Assembly: GCA_017436135.1 (NCBI GenBank) | Contig: JAFSDQ010000025.1 | Span: 1-37,014 of the forward strand | Origin: Clostridia bacterium | Lineage (GTDB): Bacteria; Bacillota_A; Clostridia; Monoglobales; Monoglobaceae | Reading direction: 5' to 3' | DNA length: 37,014 nt | Shown: positions 14,712 to 23,244 of the stretch, piece by piece | Numbering within the stretch: position 1 is the first letter of the stretch | Layout of the letters: each line of letters begins with the position of its first letter | Made by a program: the position numbers and the translations under genes | The notes under the pieces: model-generated | The model's database searches: none | What the model was told of the DNA's origin: nothing | The model's input: only the letters and a program-made list of their open reading frames with translations

Positions 14712-15572
14712 ATGGGCAGAAGATTTAAAAAAGCAGAAGAAATTCTTTTAATTACTCTTGGGGCAGCCCTGATTGGATGTGCCCTTTCGGTTTTCCTTGT
14801 ACCCTTTAAAATTGCTCCGGGAGGCGTAAGCGGCGTTGCAGCCGTTCTTCATCACCTTACAGGGATAAGGGTCAGCACTCTTTTGATGTTTATAAATGTG
14901 CCTATCTTTATTCTCGGTCTTATGCACTTTGACAAAAGCTTTTTGTTTCGCTCAATATACGGGACAGCAGTGCTTTCTTTATCTGCAGAGCTTTTTTCAA
15001 GAATTGTGTTGCCTACAGAGGATATGTTTTTCGCAAGCGTCTTCGGGGGTGTGGTAATAGGAGCGGGAATTGCACTTGTTCTTAAATCAGGAGGGTCAAC
15101 AGGGGGAACGGATATTCTTGTGCTTATTTGCAGAAAGTTTTTGCCTAATCTTTCTGTGGGAAACCTGTTTCTTTTAATAGACGGTTTTATAATTCTCCTT
15201 GCAGGAGCAACCCTTGGAGGATGGGAGATTGTTCTCTATTCCTCCGCCACATTATTTATAAGCACCTATATAACCGATGCTGTTTTAGAGGGAGCCTCCT
15301 TTGCAAGAATGGTATATATAATATCCCCAAAAAATGAAGAGATTACAAAACAGATTTATTCTGAAATGAATCGTGGAGTAACAGGGCTTAAATCTGCATC
15401 AATGTATACAGGGGAAGAAAGACAAATTCTTCTTTGTGTAATCAGGAGGTTTGAGCTTCCCCGACTTAAGGAGCTTGTTTATGAAGTAGATGACAAGGCG
15501 TTTGTTATAATCTCTGATGCAAAAGAAGTTTTAGGCAACGGTTTTGACCGAAGTCTTGAAAATAAAAAATAA
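14712..15572 (+). CDS. YitT family membrane protein (DUF161/DUF2179)
   Basis: This 286-residue protein has five to six N-terminal membrane helices with the family motifs VPFKIAPGGVSGVA and LKSGGSTGGTDILVLI. A C-terminal soluble DUF2179 domain (about residues 205-286) with GVTGLKSASMYTGEERQILLCV follows. The family function is not settled. The ATG at 14712 is preferred because GGAGG (14701-14705) lies 6 nt upstream; an ATG at 14706 abuts that site. It lies 40 nt after mrnC and 18 nt before the transketolase genes. Confidence 0.9.
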   Translation: MGRRFKKAEEILLITLGAALIGCALSVFLVPFKIAPGGVSGVAAVLHHLTGIRVSTLLMFINVPIFILGLMHFDKSFLFRSIYGTAVLSLSAELFSRIVLPTEDMFFASVFGGVVIGAGIALVLKSGGSTGGTDILVLICRKFLPNLSVGNLFLLIDGFIILLAGATLGGWEIVLYSSATLFISTYITDAVLEGASFARMVYIISPKNEEITKQIYSEMNRGVTGLKSASMYTGEERQILLCVIRRFELPRLKELVYEVDDKAFVIISDAKEVLGNGFDRSLENKK

Positions 15573-15590
15573 AATGGAGGGAAATTCACA

Positions 15591-16439
15591 ATGAATTTGG
15601 AAAAAGTGAAAGAGCTTAAGCTTCACGCAGCAAATGTGAGAAAAATGGCACTTGAAGCTGTGTACAGCGCAGGCGCAGGGCATCCGGGCGGTTCTATGTC
15701 CGTTGCGGATATTCTTACATATCTTTATATGGTAGAAATGAATGTTGACCCTACCAACCCAAAAGACCCGGACCGTGACAGATTTGTTTTATCAAAAGGG
15801 CATTGTTCTCCCGCACTTTATGGGGTGCTGGCAGAGAGAGGGTTTATTCCCAAGGAGGACATTAAAACCTTCAGGCATATAGACAGCTATCTTCAGGGAC
15901 ACCCTGAAATGAACAAGGTCAGCGGGGTTGATATGTCAACAGGCTCCCTTGGACAGGGCATTAGTGCCGCTTGCGGAATGGCAAAGAGCGCAAAGCTTGA
16001 CAACAAGGACTATCGGGTATATGTTGCCCTGGGTGATGGGGAAAGCGAAGAGGGTCAGGTTTGGGAGGCTGCAATGTTTGCGGCACATTATGAGCTTGAT
16101 AACCTTACTGTTTTTCTTGACTACAACGGCTTGCAGATTGACGGCGACATAAAAGAGGTTATGAATCCAACTCCATTTGACAAAAAGTTTGAAGCCTTTA
16201 ACTGGCATGTTATAAAAATAGATGCTCATGATTTTCAGCAGATAGAGGCCGCTGTACAGGAGGCAAAAGCCACAAAGGGCAAGCCTACCCTTATTCTTGC
16301 AGCCAGTGTAAAGGGCAAGGGTATTTCCTATATGGAAAACAAGGCAGAATGGCACGGAACTGCTCCCAATAAAGAAGAATACGAGCAGGGAATAAAAGAG
16401 CTTGACGCATACATAAAGGAAATTGGAGGTGAAGCATAA
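15591..16439 (+). CDS. Transketolase, N-terminal (TPP-binding) subunit
   Basis: Together with the next gene it forms a split transketolase of the non-oxidative pentose phosphate pathway, the source of ribose-5-phosphate and of erythrose-4-phosphate for DAHP synthase. The 282-residue chain holds SAGAGHPGGSMSVADIL, SKGHCSPALYGVL and the thiamin diphosphate motif from GDGESEEGQ to the DYNGLQIDG asparagine. It matches the PP-binding half of a full-length enzyme. A GGAGGG ribosome binding site is present. Its stop overlaps the next start (TAATG). Confidence 0.95.
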   Translation: MNLEKVKELKLHAANVRKMALEAVYSAGAGHPGGSMSVADILTYLYMVEMNVDPTNPKDPDRDRFVLSKGHCSPALYGVLAERGFIPKEDIKTFRHIDSYLQGHPEMNKVSGVDMSTGSLGQGISAACGMAKSAKLDNKDYRVYVALGDGESEEGQVWEAAMFAAHYELDNLTVFLDYNGLQIDGDIKEVMNPTPFDKKFEAFNWHVIKIDAHDFQQIEAAVQEAKATKGKPTLILAASVKGKGISYMENKAEWHGTAPNKEEYEQGIKELDAYIKEIGGEA

Positions 16440-17389
16440 TGACATATCCGGTAGGAGAAAAGGTTGCAACAAGAATTGCATACGGAAACGCACTTGCAGA
16501 GTTTGGTGCAGACGAGAGGATAGTTGTTTTGGATGCTGACCTTTCAAAGTCCACCAAAACCGATGCTTTTAAAAAGGTTTACCCTGACAGATTTATAAAT
16601 ATGGGTATTGCAGAGGGCAATATGATGGCAGTTGCCGCAGGTATGGCTTCTTGCGGGAAGATAGTTTTTGCAAGCTCCTTTGCAATGTTTGCAGCAGGCA
16701 GAGCCTTTGAGCAAATAAGAAACTCTATAGGTTATCCTCATCTTAACGTAAAAATCGGTGCTACCCACGCAGGACTGTCTGTTGGTGAAGACGGCGCTAC
16801 CCACCAATGTCTGGAGGATATAGGTGTTATGCGTACTATCCCGGGAATGGTTATATTAAACCCTGCAGATGCGGCAGAGGCAAGACTTGCCGTAAAAGCG
16901 GCAATTGACTATAACGGTCCCGTATATCTCCGCTTTGGAAGATTGGCTGTACCTACTATTTTTGGAGATGATTACAAGTTTGAAATCGGCAAAGGTGTAC
17001 AGCTTGCAGATGGCGATGACGTAACCCTGATTGGTACAGGACTTATGGTTCCCGAGGTGCTTGAGGCAAAAAAAGCTCTTGCAGAGCAAGGAATAAGTGC
17101 GAGAGTAATAAACATTGCCACAATCAAGCCCATTGATAAGGATATAATAATAAAAGCGGCAAAAGAAACAGGTGCTATAGTTACTGCAGAAGAGCATAAC
17201 ATAATAGGCGGTCTTGGTTCTGCGGTTGCAGAGGTTCTTGTGGAGAACTGCCCTGTTCCTATGCAGAGAGTAGGCAGCTGTGATGAATTCGGAAGAAGCG
17301 GTAAACCCCAGCCTCTTCTTGAAATGTACGGACTCGATGTAAAAACAATCGTAGAAAAAGCGAAGATAGCAATTTCTCAAAAAAGATAA
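16439..17389 (+). CDS. Transketolase, C-terminal (Pyr-binding) subunit
   Basis: This 316-residue partner of the preceding gene carries the Pyr domain (catalytic glutamate region INMGIAEGNMMAVAAG), a histidine-containing THAGLSVGEDGATHQ loop and the C-terminal transketolase domain (ITAEEHNIIGGLGSAVAEVL). The one-base overlap with the N-terminal subunit ensures equal production. Split transketolases are common in Clostridia and archaea. A strong terminator follows. Confidence 0.95.
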   Translation: MTYPVGEKVATRIAYGNALAEFGADERIVVLDADLSKSTKTDAFKKVYPDRFINMGIAEGNMMAVAAGMASCGKIVFASSFAMFAAGRAFEQIRNSIGYPHLNVKIGATHAGLSVGEDGATHQCLEDIGVMRTIPGMVILNPADAAEARLAVKAAIDYNGPVYLRFGRLAVPTIFGDDYKFEIGKGVQLADGDDVTLIGTGLMVPEVLEAKKALAEQGISARVINIATIKPIDKDIIIKAAKETGAIVTAEEHNIIGGLGSAVAEVLVENCPVPMQRVGSCDEFGRSGKPQPLLEMYGLDVKTIVEKAKIAISQKR

Positions 17390-17394
17390 GATAT

Positions 17395-17430
17395 CGGCGG
17401 ATTTTCCCAGGAAAATCCGTCGTTTGTTTT
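17395..17430 (+). terminator. Terminator after the transketolase genes
   Basis: A 13-bp stem (CGGCGGATTTTCC 17395-17407 with GGAAAATCCGTCG 17410-17422) is followed by TTTGTTTT. Confidence 0.8.
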
Positions 17431-17460
17431 GTATAAATTTTTCCAATTTGCTCATAATAC
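17431..17460 (+). promoter_or_regulatory. Candidate sporulation-type (forespore or mother-cell sigma) promoter
   Basis: GTATAAA (17431-17437) and CATAATAC (17453-17460) with about 15-17 bp between them resemble sporulation-sigma boxes (SigG/SigE-like -10, GTATA -35) rather than SigA boxes. The match is imperfect. Confidence 0.4.
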
Positions 17461-17477
17461 CTACAGAGGTGATATGA

Positions 17478-18203
17478 GTGAGTGTAAAAAAGAAAAAGAA
17501 ACCCGCGGTGTTTGAACCTAAAAATTTTATTGTTGTAGCAATAGGAGCAATTTTTGTAATTCTTGTTGCAATGACAATGAGAATGGTGATGCCAAAGGAA
17601 AAGGAAAACAGCAGTTTTGATAAGGAAGTATGGCAATCTTCAGCAGCGGAGGCAACCTTGGAAAATACTTCAGAGGAACCAAAGGAAGATGACAACGGGC
17701 TTGTTGCCGTAAATCCCCCCGAGGCTGTGCCCACTACAGCTGCGGCTGTGCCAAAGGAAGCAGAGAGTAAAGCTACAGATAATTCTGCAAGCTCGGGTTA
17801 TATTCCACCTGTAGGAGGTGCTGTAACAGCGGATTATTCAGGGGAAGAGCTTGTGTATTCAATAACCATGCAGGATTGGAGAACCCATAACGGAATTGAT
17901 TTTGCCGCAGAGGAGGGGCTTGACATTCTCTCTGTAGCAGACGGAACTGTAGAAGCGGTAACAGAGTCAGGCTTAATGGGAAAAACCGTTATTATTCTTC
18001 ACAGCGGAGGAGTCAGGAGCATATATTCCAATTTATCCAATGCAGATATAGTAAAAGCAGGGGACAGCGTTATGCAAGGCTCTGTTATTGGAAAAGCAGG
18101 GAGTACCGCCGCTGCGGAGGTTTCAGAACCCCCTCATATTCATTTTGAAATGAGTCTTAATGAAGAACCTGTAAATCCTCACGATTATATTAAAATTGAG
18201 TAA
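17478..18203 (+). CDS. spoIIQ: Membrane-anchored M23 (LytM) protein, SpoIIQ-like
   Basis: This 241-residue protein has a lysine-rich N-terminus, one membrane helix (about residues 17-37), a low-complexity acidic/proline linker to about residue 105 and a C-terminal M23 domain. The zinc ligands are intact: H137 and D141 (THNGID), and H220 and H222 (PPHIHFE). Clostridial SpoIIQ proteins have this size and layout, and many keep the zinc site that B. subtilis SpoIIQ has lost. The start is GTG at 17478 behind AGAGGTGAT. The possible sporulation-type promoter supports the SpoIIQ reading. A general M23 wall hydrolase remains possible. Confidence 0.6.
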   Translation: MSVKKKKKPAVFEPKNFIVVAIGAIFVILVAMTMRMVMPKEKENSSFDKEVWQSSAAEATLENTSEEPKEDDNGLVAVNPPEAVPTTAAAVPKEAESKATDNSASSGYIPPVGGAVTADYSGEELVYSITMQDWRTHNGIDFAAEEGLDILSVADGTVEAVTESGLMGKTVIILHSGGVRSIYSNLSNADIVKAGDSVMQGSVIGKAGSTAAAEVSEPPHIHFEMSLNEEPVNPHDYIKIE

Positions 18204-18227
18204 ATAAAAGCTCTTTAAAACAGATAA

Positions 18228-18264
18228 AACGACCCCAAAAGCTAACCTTTTGGGGTCGTTTGTT
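18228..18264 (+). terminator. Bidirectional terminator between the M23 and symporter genes
   Basis: A 14-bp stem (AACGACCCCAAAAG 18228-18241 with CTTTTGGGGTCGTT 18247-18260) is followed by TTGTT. On the minus strand it is followed by TTTATCTG, so it can also serve the convergent symporter gene. Confidence 0.85.
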
Positions 18265-18293
18265 ATACGGAACTGTTTCTATAAATGATATTC

Positions 18294-19844
18294 TTAATCT
18301 TCCTTATAGCATGTAAAGATTTCTTCTATTCTTTCCTTATCCTTATTTTTGGTAAACGCACTTATCAGCGGAACTATTACAAGAGAAAGCGCCATTGCAG
18401 CAACACCCATTTCAGGAGATTTTGCAGCAGCTGCCGAGAATCCTGAATTAAGTGAAATAACCAGGGTCGAAATACCTATTGTTAAAAGTCCTGACAGTAT
18501 GCCGGCATAAGCTCCGATTTTTGTAATCTTCTTTGAGAAAAGTCCCCAAATGTAGGGGCCGATAAAGCAACCTGATACAAGTCCCCACGAGAAAGACATA
18601 AGGCTTACAATAATCGGAATGTTTTGTGTCGCAAATATAAACGAACACGCAACGAAAGTAAGACAAAAAAGTCTTGTAAGAAGCATCTGGGTTTCAGGCT
18701 TTGTTTCTTTCTTTCTGATAGACGGGATAAGGTCAACAGCCACCGCTGATGCAGAGGTCAAAACAACTGACTGAAGCGTTGACATTGATGCCGAAAGAAG
18801 AAGAATCATAATAATTGCCAAAAGAATAATACCAAGAGTTTCGCCCCCTAAAACCTCCATAAGAAGTGTGGGGATAACCGAATCAATACCGCCTTCAGGA
18901 AGAACTCCCCCAAGGACAAGTCTTGATGTGGAACCGATAAGATAAGCCCCGCAACCAATAACTATACAGAAAATTGTAGAAATAATTGTTCCTCTTTTAA
19001 TTGCGGCTGTATCCTTGATTGCATAGAATTTGCCAATCATTTGAGGAAGACCCCAGGTACCAAAGCTTGTAAGCATAATATTAAAGCAAAGAAATTTGAA
19101 AGAAGAACCGCCAAAAATGCTTGTCAGCTGTTTGCCTGTAACGGGGTTGGGGTCATTGGGCAGGGACTGAAAATTTTTCAAGTTTTCAACAAGTCCCGAA
19201 AGTCCGCCGACTGCATCGTGTCCCACCACAGCACAAATAAGGCATACAACACCTACAATCATAACAACCCCTTGAACAAGGTCTGTATATGCAGTTGCGA
19301 TATATCCCCCTGCAACAAGGTAAACAGCCGTAAGACAGGCAATAAGCAGCATCCATATCCAGGTTTCAACCCCCGGGAATATGGCGTTGAAGAGAGAACC
19401 AAGTCCTTTATAGACTGCGGCAGAATAAGGTACAAGAAATACAAAAATAATAACCGCCGCAAGGATTTTCATACCCTTTGAAGCATATCTTTTTTCAAAA
19501 TAGTCAGGCATTGTTCTGGCATCAAGCTTTTTTGTCATTTTTCTTGTTCTGTTTGCAAACAAAAGCCAGGAAAGCAGACATCCCAGGACTGCATTGCCAA
19601 TACCAATCCAGATACAGCCAATACCGATATTCCACCCATGTTGCCCTGCGTAACCTACAAATACTACTGCAGAAAAATATGTAGTACCATAAGCAAATGC
19701 AGTGGACCATGCGCCGATTTTTCTTCCTCCAATGAGAAATCCATCAAGGGTTTTTGATTTGCCGTAACTGATACAACCAATCAAAACCATTGCCAACGCA
19801 TAAATACAAATAGCGATGATAGTGTAAAGTTGTGCGTTTTGCAT
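18294..19844 (-). CDS. Sodium:solute symporter (SSS family), predicted tyrosine transporter
   Basis: This 516-residue protein has about 13 membrane helices with SSS family features: DGFLIGGRKIGAWSTAFAYG near the N-terminus, LDARTMPDYFEKRY, GGYIATAYTDLVQGVVM, and LLLSASMSTLQSVVLTSASAVAVDLI. It couples sodium entry to uptake of a small solute. The closest characterised families carry proline, pantothenate and similar solutes. The ATG at 19844 follows GGGAGG by about 9 nt; an ATG seven codons earlier overlaps that site. The upstream T-box has a TAC (Tyr) specifier, so tyrosine or another aromatic substrate is inferred from regulation, not from the protein. Confidence 0.88.
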   Translation of the reverse strand: MQNAQLYTIIAICIYALAMVLIGCISYGKSKTLDGFLIGGRKIGAWSTAFAYGTTYFSAVVFVGYAGQHGWNIGIGCIWIGIGNAVLGCLLSWLLFANRTRKMTKKLDARTMPDYFEKRYASKGMKILAAVIIFVFLVPYSAAVYKGLGSLFNAIFPGVETWIWMLLIACLTAVYLVAGGYIATAYTDLVQGVVMIVGVVCLICAVVGHDAVGGLSGLVENLKNFQSLPNDPNPVTGKQLTSIFGGSSFKFLCFNIMLTSFGTWGLPQMIGKFYAIKDTAAIKRGTIISTIFCIVIGCGAYLIGSTSRLVLGGVLPEGGIDSVIPTLLMEVLGGETLGIILLAIIMILLLSASMSTLQSVVLTSASAVAVDLIPSIRKKETKPETQMLLTRLFCLTFVACSFIFATQNIPIIVSLMSFSWGLVSGCFIGPYIWGLFSKKITKIGAYAGILSGLLTIGISTLVISLNSGFSAAAAKSPEMGVAAMALSLVIVPLISAFTKNKDKERIEEIFTCYKED

Positions 19845-19882
19845 TTTGTTTTTCCTCCCTTTCATAATGCAAAGGAGAAAAC

Positions 19883-20172
19883 AAAAAAATCCTCTGCATC
19901 AGTAATTGATACAGAGGACGAAAATACGATTTCCGTGGTACCACCTCAATTCGCCGCATTCTCACGGATGCAGCCTTATCAGGTACTAACATACCCAAGT
20001 TCTATAACGGGAACTCCCGTTGCAGCCTACTTAAACAAGTCTGTTCGGTGCACTGCTCGCAGGATGTATTCAAATTGGATATCCCCATTGCCTCGCACCA
20101 CCCGGCAACTCTCTCAAAGGTTTTCTCCAACCCTACTTGTTCCTGCTCAAACGCATTTATTTTCCAATTGTC
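19883..20172 (-). promoter_or_regulatory. T-box leader, Tyr specifier
   Basis: On the minus strand the leader contains a stem I base AACAAGT/ACTTGTT, the AGAGAG and GGTGGTGCGAGGC blocks, and the specifier loop GAA-TAC-ATC (TAC at 20066-20068, followed by the usual A). The T-box sequence AGGTGGTACCACGG (19933-19946) follows. A terminator (GTCCTCTGTATC / GATGCAGAGGAT, 19890-19919, then seven T) ends the leader. The TGGT bulge fits an A discriminator, as in tRNA-Tyr. Uncharged tRNA-Tyr should favour the antiterminator and switch on the symporter. Confidence 0.88.
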
Positions 20173-20178
20173 TAAATC

Positions 20179-20207
20179 ATTCTACTACTTTTCTTCAAAA
20201 AAGTCAA
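20179..20207 (-). promoter_or_regulatory. Promoter of the Tyr T-box-symporter unit
   Basis: On the minus strand TTGACT (20202-20207), a 17-bp spacer and TAGAAT (20179-20184) precede the leader. Between here and the ECF gene (20208-20334) only a weak hairpin without a T-run is seen, so read-through from the upstream genes is possible. Confidence 0.7.
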
Positions 20208-20334
20208 TAGTTTTTAGAAATTTTACAAAACACGGATTAAAGTTTTCTTTTAGAACTGTATCTGTCTTTTCTTTACAGTTGCTTCCACAAGTCCGTTTTG
20301 CATTTCTATTCACGCCTGTCGCTATTTTAAATGA

Positions 20335-20844
20335 TTATCTGAACCTATCTAAATCTATATTTTTTTCAAACACTCTTATTAAAATAACGCCAAGAACAAG
20401 CCCTGCAATCCCCTGAATGCCATTTGCAGGAATATTTACAATAGAGGGACCAAAGCCGTATAAAAAGCCTTCAAATACAAAGTATCCCAAAATCATAACT
20501 ACCTCGGCTGCCCCTCCGCTTATTATTCTTCCGCTGATTCCCGCACCTCTTTTTTCAAGAATTTTAAATCCATAAGATGCTACCAATGCCATTGCACCTT
20601 TGATAATAAAGGTGGCTGGTGCGTACATTACATATCCCGAAAACACATCCGCAAGAGCGGAGCCCATTCCTGCCGCAAAAAATCCGTACAAGGGGGACAT
20701 CAGCCACCCCGACAACAGCACAATGCAATCGCCCAGGTTAAGATAACCCTTAAGGGGTGAAGGTATTTTTATAATCATGGTAGCAACACAACAGAGTGAT
20801 GCCAGCAGTGATGCCATTACTATTTTTTGTGTTCTTGTTTTCAT
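20335..20844 (-). CDS. ECF transporter S component, substrate unknown
   Basis: This 169-residue hydrophobic protein has about six helices and an Ala-rich first helix (MASLLASLCC) typical of ECF substrate-binding subunits. It also has YLNLGDCIVLLSGWLMSPLYGFFAAGMGSALAD, a block seen in the general ECF-S family (PF12822-like). The true start is ATG at 20844 with AAAGGTGAT upstream; the frame continues further up into the preceding gene without a ribosome binding site. It lies 46 nt downstream of the acyl-CoA synthetase and under the same Ile T-box, so the substrate may be the acid that the synthetase activates. That is an inference. Confidence 0.82.
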   Translation of the reverse strand: MKTRTQKIVMASLLASLCCVATMIIKIPSPLKGYLNLGDCIVLLSGWLMSPLYGFFAAGMGSALADVFSGYVMYAPATFIIKGAMALVASYGFKILEKRGAGISGRIISGGAAEVVMILGYFVFEGFLYGFGPSIVNIPANGIQGIAGLVLGVILIRVFEKNIDLDRFR

Positions 20845-20890
20845 TCTTATCACCTTTCTTGTTCCTGTTTGGAAATTACTTATCTCAAGC

Positions 20891-23191
20891 TTATTTCTGT
20901 AATTTTTCCAGGTCGTTTTTGCGGATTTCAACTCTTCTTACCTTACCGCTGATTGTCTTTGGAAGCTCATCCACAAATTCAACAATTCTCGGATATTTGT
21001 AAGGAGCAGTATGTGTCTTAACATATTCCTGAATTTCTTTCTTAAGTTCCTCTGTACCCTCGTTGCCTTTAACAAGCACGATAGTAGCCTTTACAATCTG
21101 ACCTCTTACCTCGTCGGGTACAGGGGTGATTGCACATTCCAAAACATAGGGAAGCTCCATGATAACGCTTTCAATCTCAAAGGGCCCGATACGATAGCCC
21201 GAGGATTTGATAACATCATCAATTCTGCCAACATACCAAAGGTATCCGTCTTCGTCCATGGTCGCCTGGTCCCCTGTGTGGTAATATCCGTCGTGCCATA
21301 CCTCCTTTGTCTTTTCTTCGTCAAGGTAATAACCGATAAAGAGACCGCAAGGAATATCGTCCTTTACACGAATACAGATTTCTCCTGCATCGCCTGTTTT
21401 ACATTCATTTCCGTCAGGGTCTAAAACAACTACATCATAAAGGGGACTTGGTCTGCCCATTGAACCGATTTTTGGAGTAGAACCAACAAAGTTTGCGATA
21501 GAAAGTGTTGTTTCCGTCTGACCGAAGCCTTCCATTATTGTAAGTCCTGTTGCTTTTTTGAACTGATTGAACACTTCAGGATTCAGTGCCTCACCTGCAG
21601 TTGTGGCATACTCGATAGAAGACAGGTCATACTTTGACAAATCCTCTTTGATAAAGAAACGATACATTGTAGGCGGTGCGCAGAAGGTTGTGATATGGTA
21701 TTTTGCAAACATGGGTAATATATCTTCCGAATGGAATCTGTCAAAGTCATAAGTGAACTGTGCTGCTTCGCAGAGCCATTGTCCGTAGAGCTTACCCCAA
21801 AGAGCTTTACCCCAGCCTGTATCGGAGATTGTAAAGTGAAGTCCGTCAGGATTTACATTATGCCAGTGCTTTGCAGTAGGATAATGGCCGAGAGCATATT
21901 TGTATGAATGTGTTGCGATTCTCGGATATCCTGTTGTGCCTGATGTGAAGAGCATCAGCATTGGATCATTTCCGCAAGGAGTGTTTTCGGTGCGGTCAAA
22001 GTGTGTGCTGAAGCGTTCCATTTCAACATTGAAATCATTCCAGCCCTCTCGGCTTCCGCCTACCAGAATCTTAACCATTTCCGGGAACTCATTTGCAGCC
22101 TTTTCTGCCTCTGTTGCAACATCTCCGTCTGCTGTACATACAATTGCTTTTACCTTTGCAGCCTTGTATCTGTAGGCAAAATCATGCTCTACAAGCTGAT
22201 TTGTTGCAGGAATTGCGATAGCACCGATTTTATGAAGTGCAAGCATGCTAAACCAGAACTGATAATGACGCTTGAGCACCAGCATTACTGTATCGCCTTT
22301 TTTAATGCCCAGAGATTCAAAGTAGTTCGCAGTTTTTGCTGAATATTTCTTCATATCGCTGAATGTGAAGCGTCTGTCTGTCTTGTCATTTGCTACCCAC
22401 ATCATAGCGAGTTTTTCAGGATTCTTTTCTGCAATAGCATCCACACAGTCAAATGCAAAGTTGAAGGAATCTGCATTTTTGAACTTAATGCCGTTGAATA
22501 CTCCCTTTTCATCATAGGATGATTCAATAAATTTATCAGCAACTGTTTCTGCCATCTTCTTCTTTTTAGCAATCTTCTCTGCCAGAATAGGCGCCTCGGG
22601 ATATTCCTCAGTAACTTTGCCGTCCTGGGGATTTAATACAACTGCGTGGAATTCACAGCCCTCTTCTGATACTGCAATCATACCATGAGGTATGATGCTG
22701 TTATAGAAGATAGAATCTCCCTCGTGGAGTATATCCACATGATTTCCAACCTGAACCTTAAGAGAACCCTTAACGATAACGTCAAATTCCTGACCATTGT
22801 GGGAATTTAGTTCAATAGGCTTATTTTGTTCACTTTCAAGATAAGGAAACTTAACTAAAAACGGCTCTGCCAGCTTTTCCTTAAATTTAGGTGCAAGGTT
22901 ATTGTACTCTACACCGTGCTTCTTGACAATTTTAAGTCCCTCGCCTTTTCTTGTGACAGCAAATGAGGTAAGTGTTGTGCTTGTTCCCTCAAGCAAATCA
23001 ACAACCTCAACACCGCACGCCTTTGCACATTTATAAATAAATGTAAAGCTGAAGTCTGTTTCGCCCTTTTCCAAGATTTCGTATTCCTCTGCCGATACAC
23101 CTGTAAGCTTTGCCAGCTCCTCCTGTGTAAAACCTTTTGCTTCTCGCAGTTCCTTAATTCTTCCTGCAACCTCTCTCAAACTGTAATCCAT
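20891..23191 (-). CDS. XRE-cupin-acyl-CoA synthetase fusion (AMP-forming, ACSM-like)
   Basis: This 766-residue protein has three parts. An XRE helix-turn-helix (about residues 7-65) comes first. A small cupin (about 125-190: SHNGQEFDVIVKG, then SIIPHG) follows. An AMP-forming acyl-CoA synthetase (about 215-766) makes up the rest. Adenylation motifs are intact: LFTSGTTGYPR (414-424), GFGQTET (555-561), YHTGD (637-641) and PKTISGKVRR with catalytic K750. The last segment and DTGWGKALWGKLYGQW resemble medium-chain (ACSM) synthetases. The XRE-cupin half is like a small-molecule-sensing repressor joined to an enzyme. The start is ATG at 23191 with AAGGAG upstream. It is controlled by an Ile-specifier T-box. 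Confidence 0.9.
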   Translation of the reverse strand: MDYSLREVAGRIKELREAKGFTQEELAKLTGVSAEEYEILEKGETDFSFTFIYKCAKACGVEVVDLLEGTSTTLTSFAVTRKGEGLKIVKKHGVEYNNLAPKFKEKLAEPFLVKFPYLESEQNKPIELNSHNGQEFDVIVKGSLKVQVGNHVDILHEGDSIFYNSIIPHGMIAVSEEGCEFHAVVLNPQDGKVTEEYPEAPILAEKIAKKKKMAETVADKFIESSYDEKGVFNGIKFKNADSFNFAFDCVDAIAEKNPEKLAMMWVANDKTDRRFTFSDMKKYSAKTANYFESLGIKKGDTVMLVLKRHYQFWFSMLALHKIGAIAIPATNQLVEHDFAYRYKAAKVKAIVCTADGDVATEAEKAANEFPEMVKILVGGSREGWNDFNVEMERFSTHFDRTENTPCGNDPMLMLFTSGTTGYPRIATHSYKYALGHYPTAKHWHNVNPDGLHFTISDTGWGKALWGKLYGQWLCEAAQFTYDFDRFHSEDILPMFAKYHITTFCAPPTMYRFFIKEDLSKYDLSSIEYATTAGEALNPEVFNQFKKATGLTIMEGFGQTETTLSIANFVGSTPKIGSMGRPSPLYDVVVLDPDGNECKTGDAGEICIRVKDDIPCGLFIGYYLDEEKTKEVWHDGYYHTGDQATMDEDGYLWYVGRIDDVIKSSGYRIGPFEIESVIMELPYVLECAITPVPDEVRGQIVKATIVLVKGNEGTEELKKEIQEYVKTHTAPYKYPRIVEFVDELPKTISGKVRRVEIRKNDLEKLQK

Positions 23192-23244
23192 TTTTTTGTC
23201 TCCTTTCATTTTGACAAATTCTGTATTTACTAATTTGAATAAAA

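Noticed and set aside
16856..17734. Minus-strand 292-residue frame
   Set aside because: It covers the transketolase C-terminal gene, a terminator and the start of the M23 gene on the other strand; composition is that of a shadow frame.
19830..20210. Plus-strand frame across the leader region
   Set aside because: It is the antisense of the Tyr T-box and its terminator, and has no supporting ribosome binding site.
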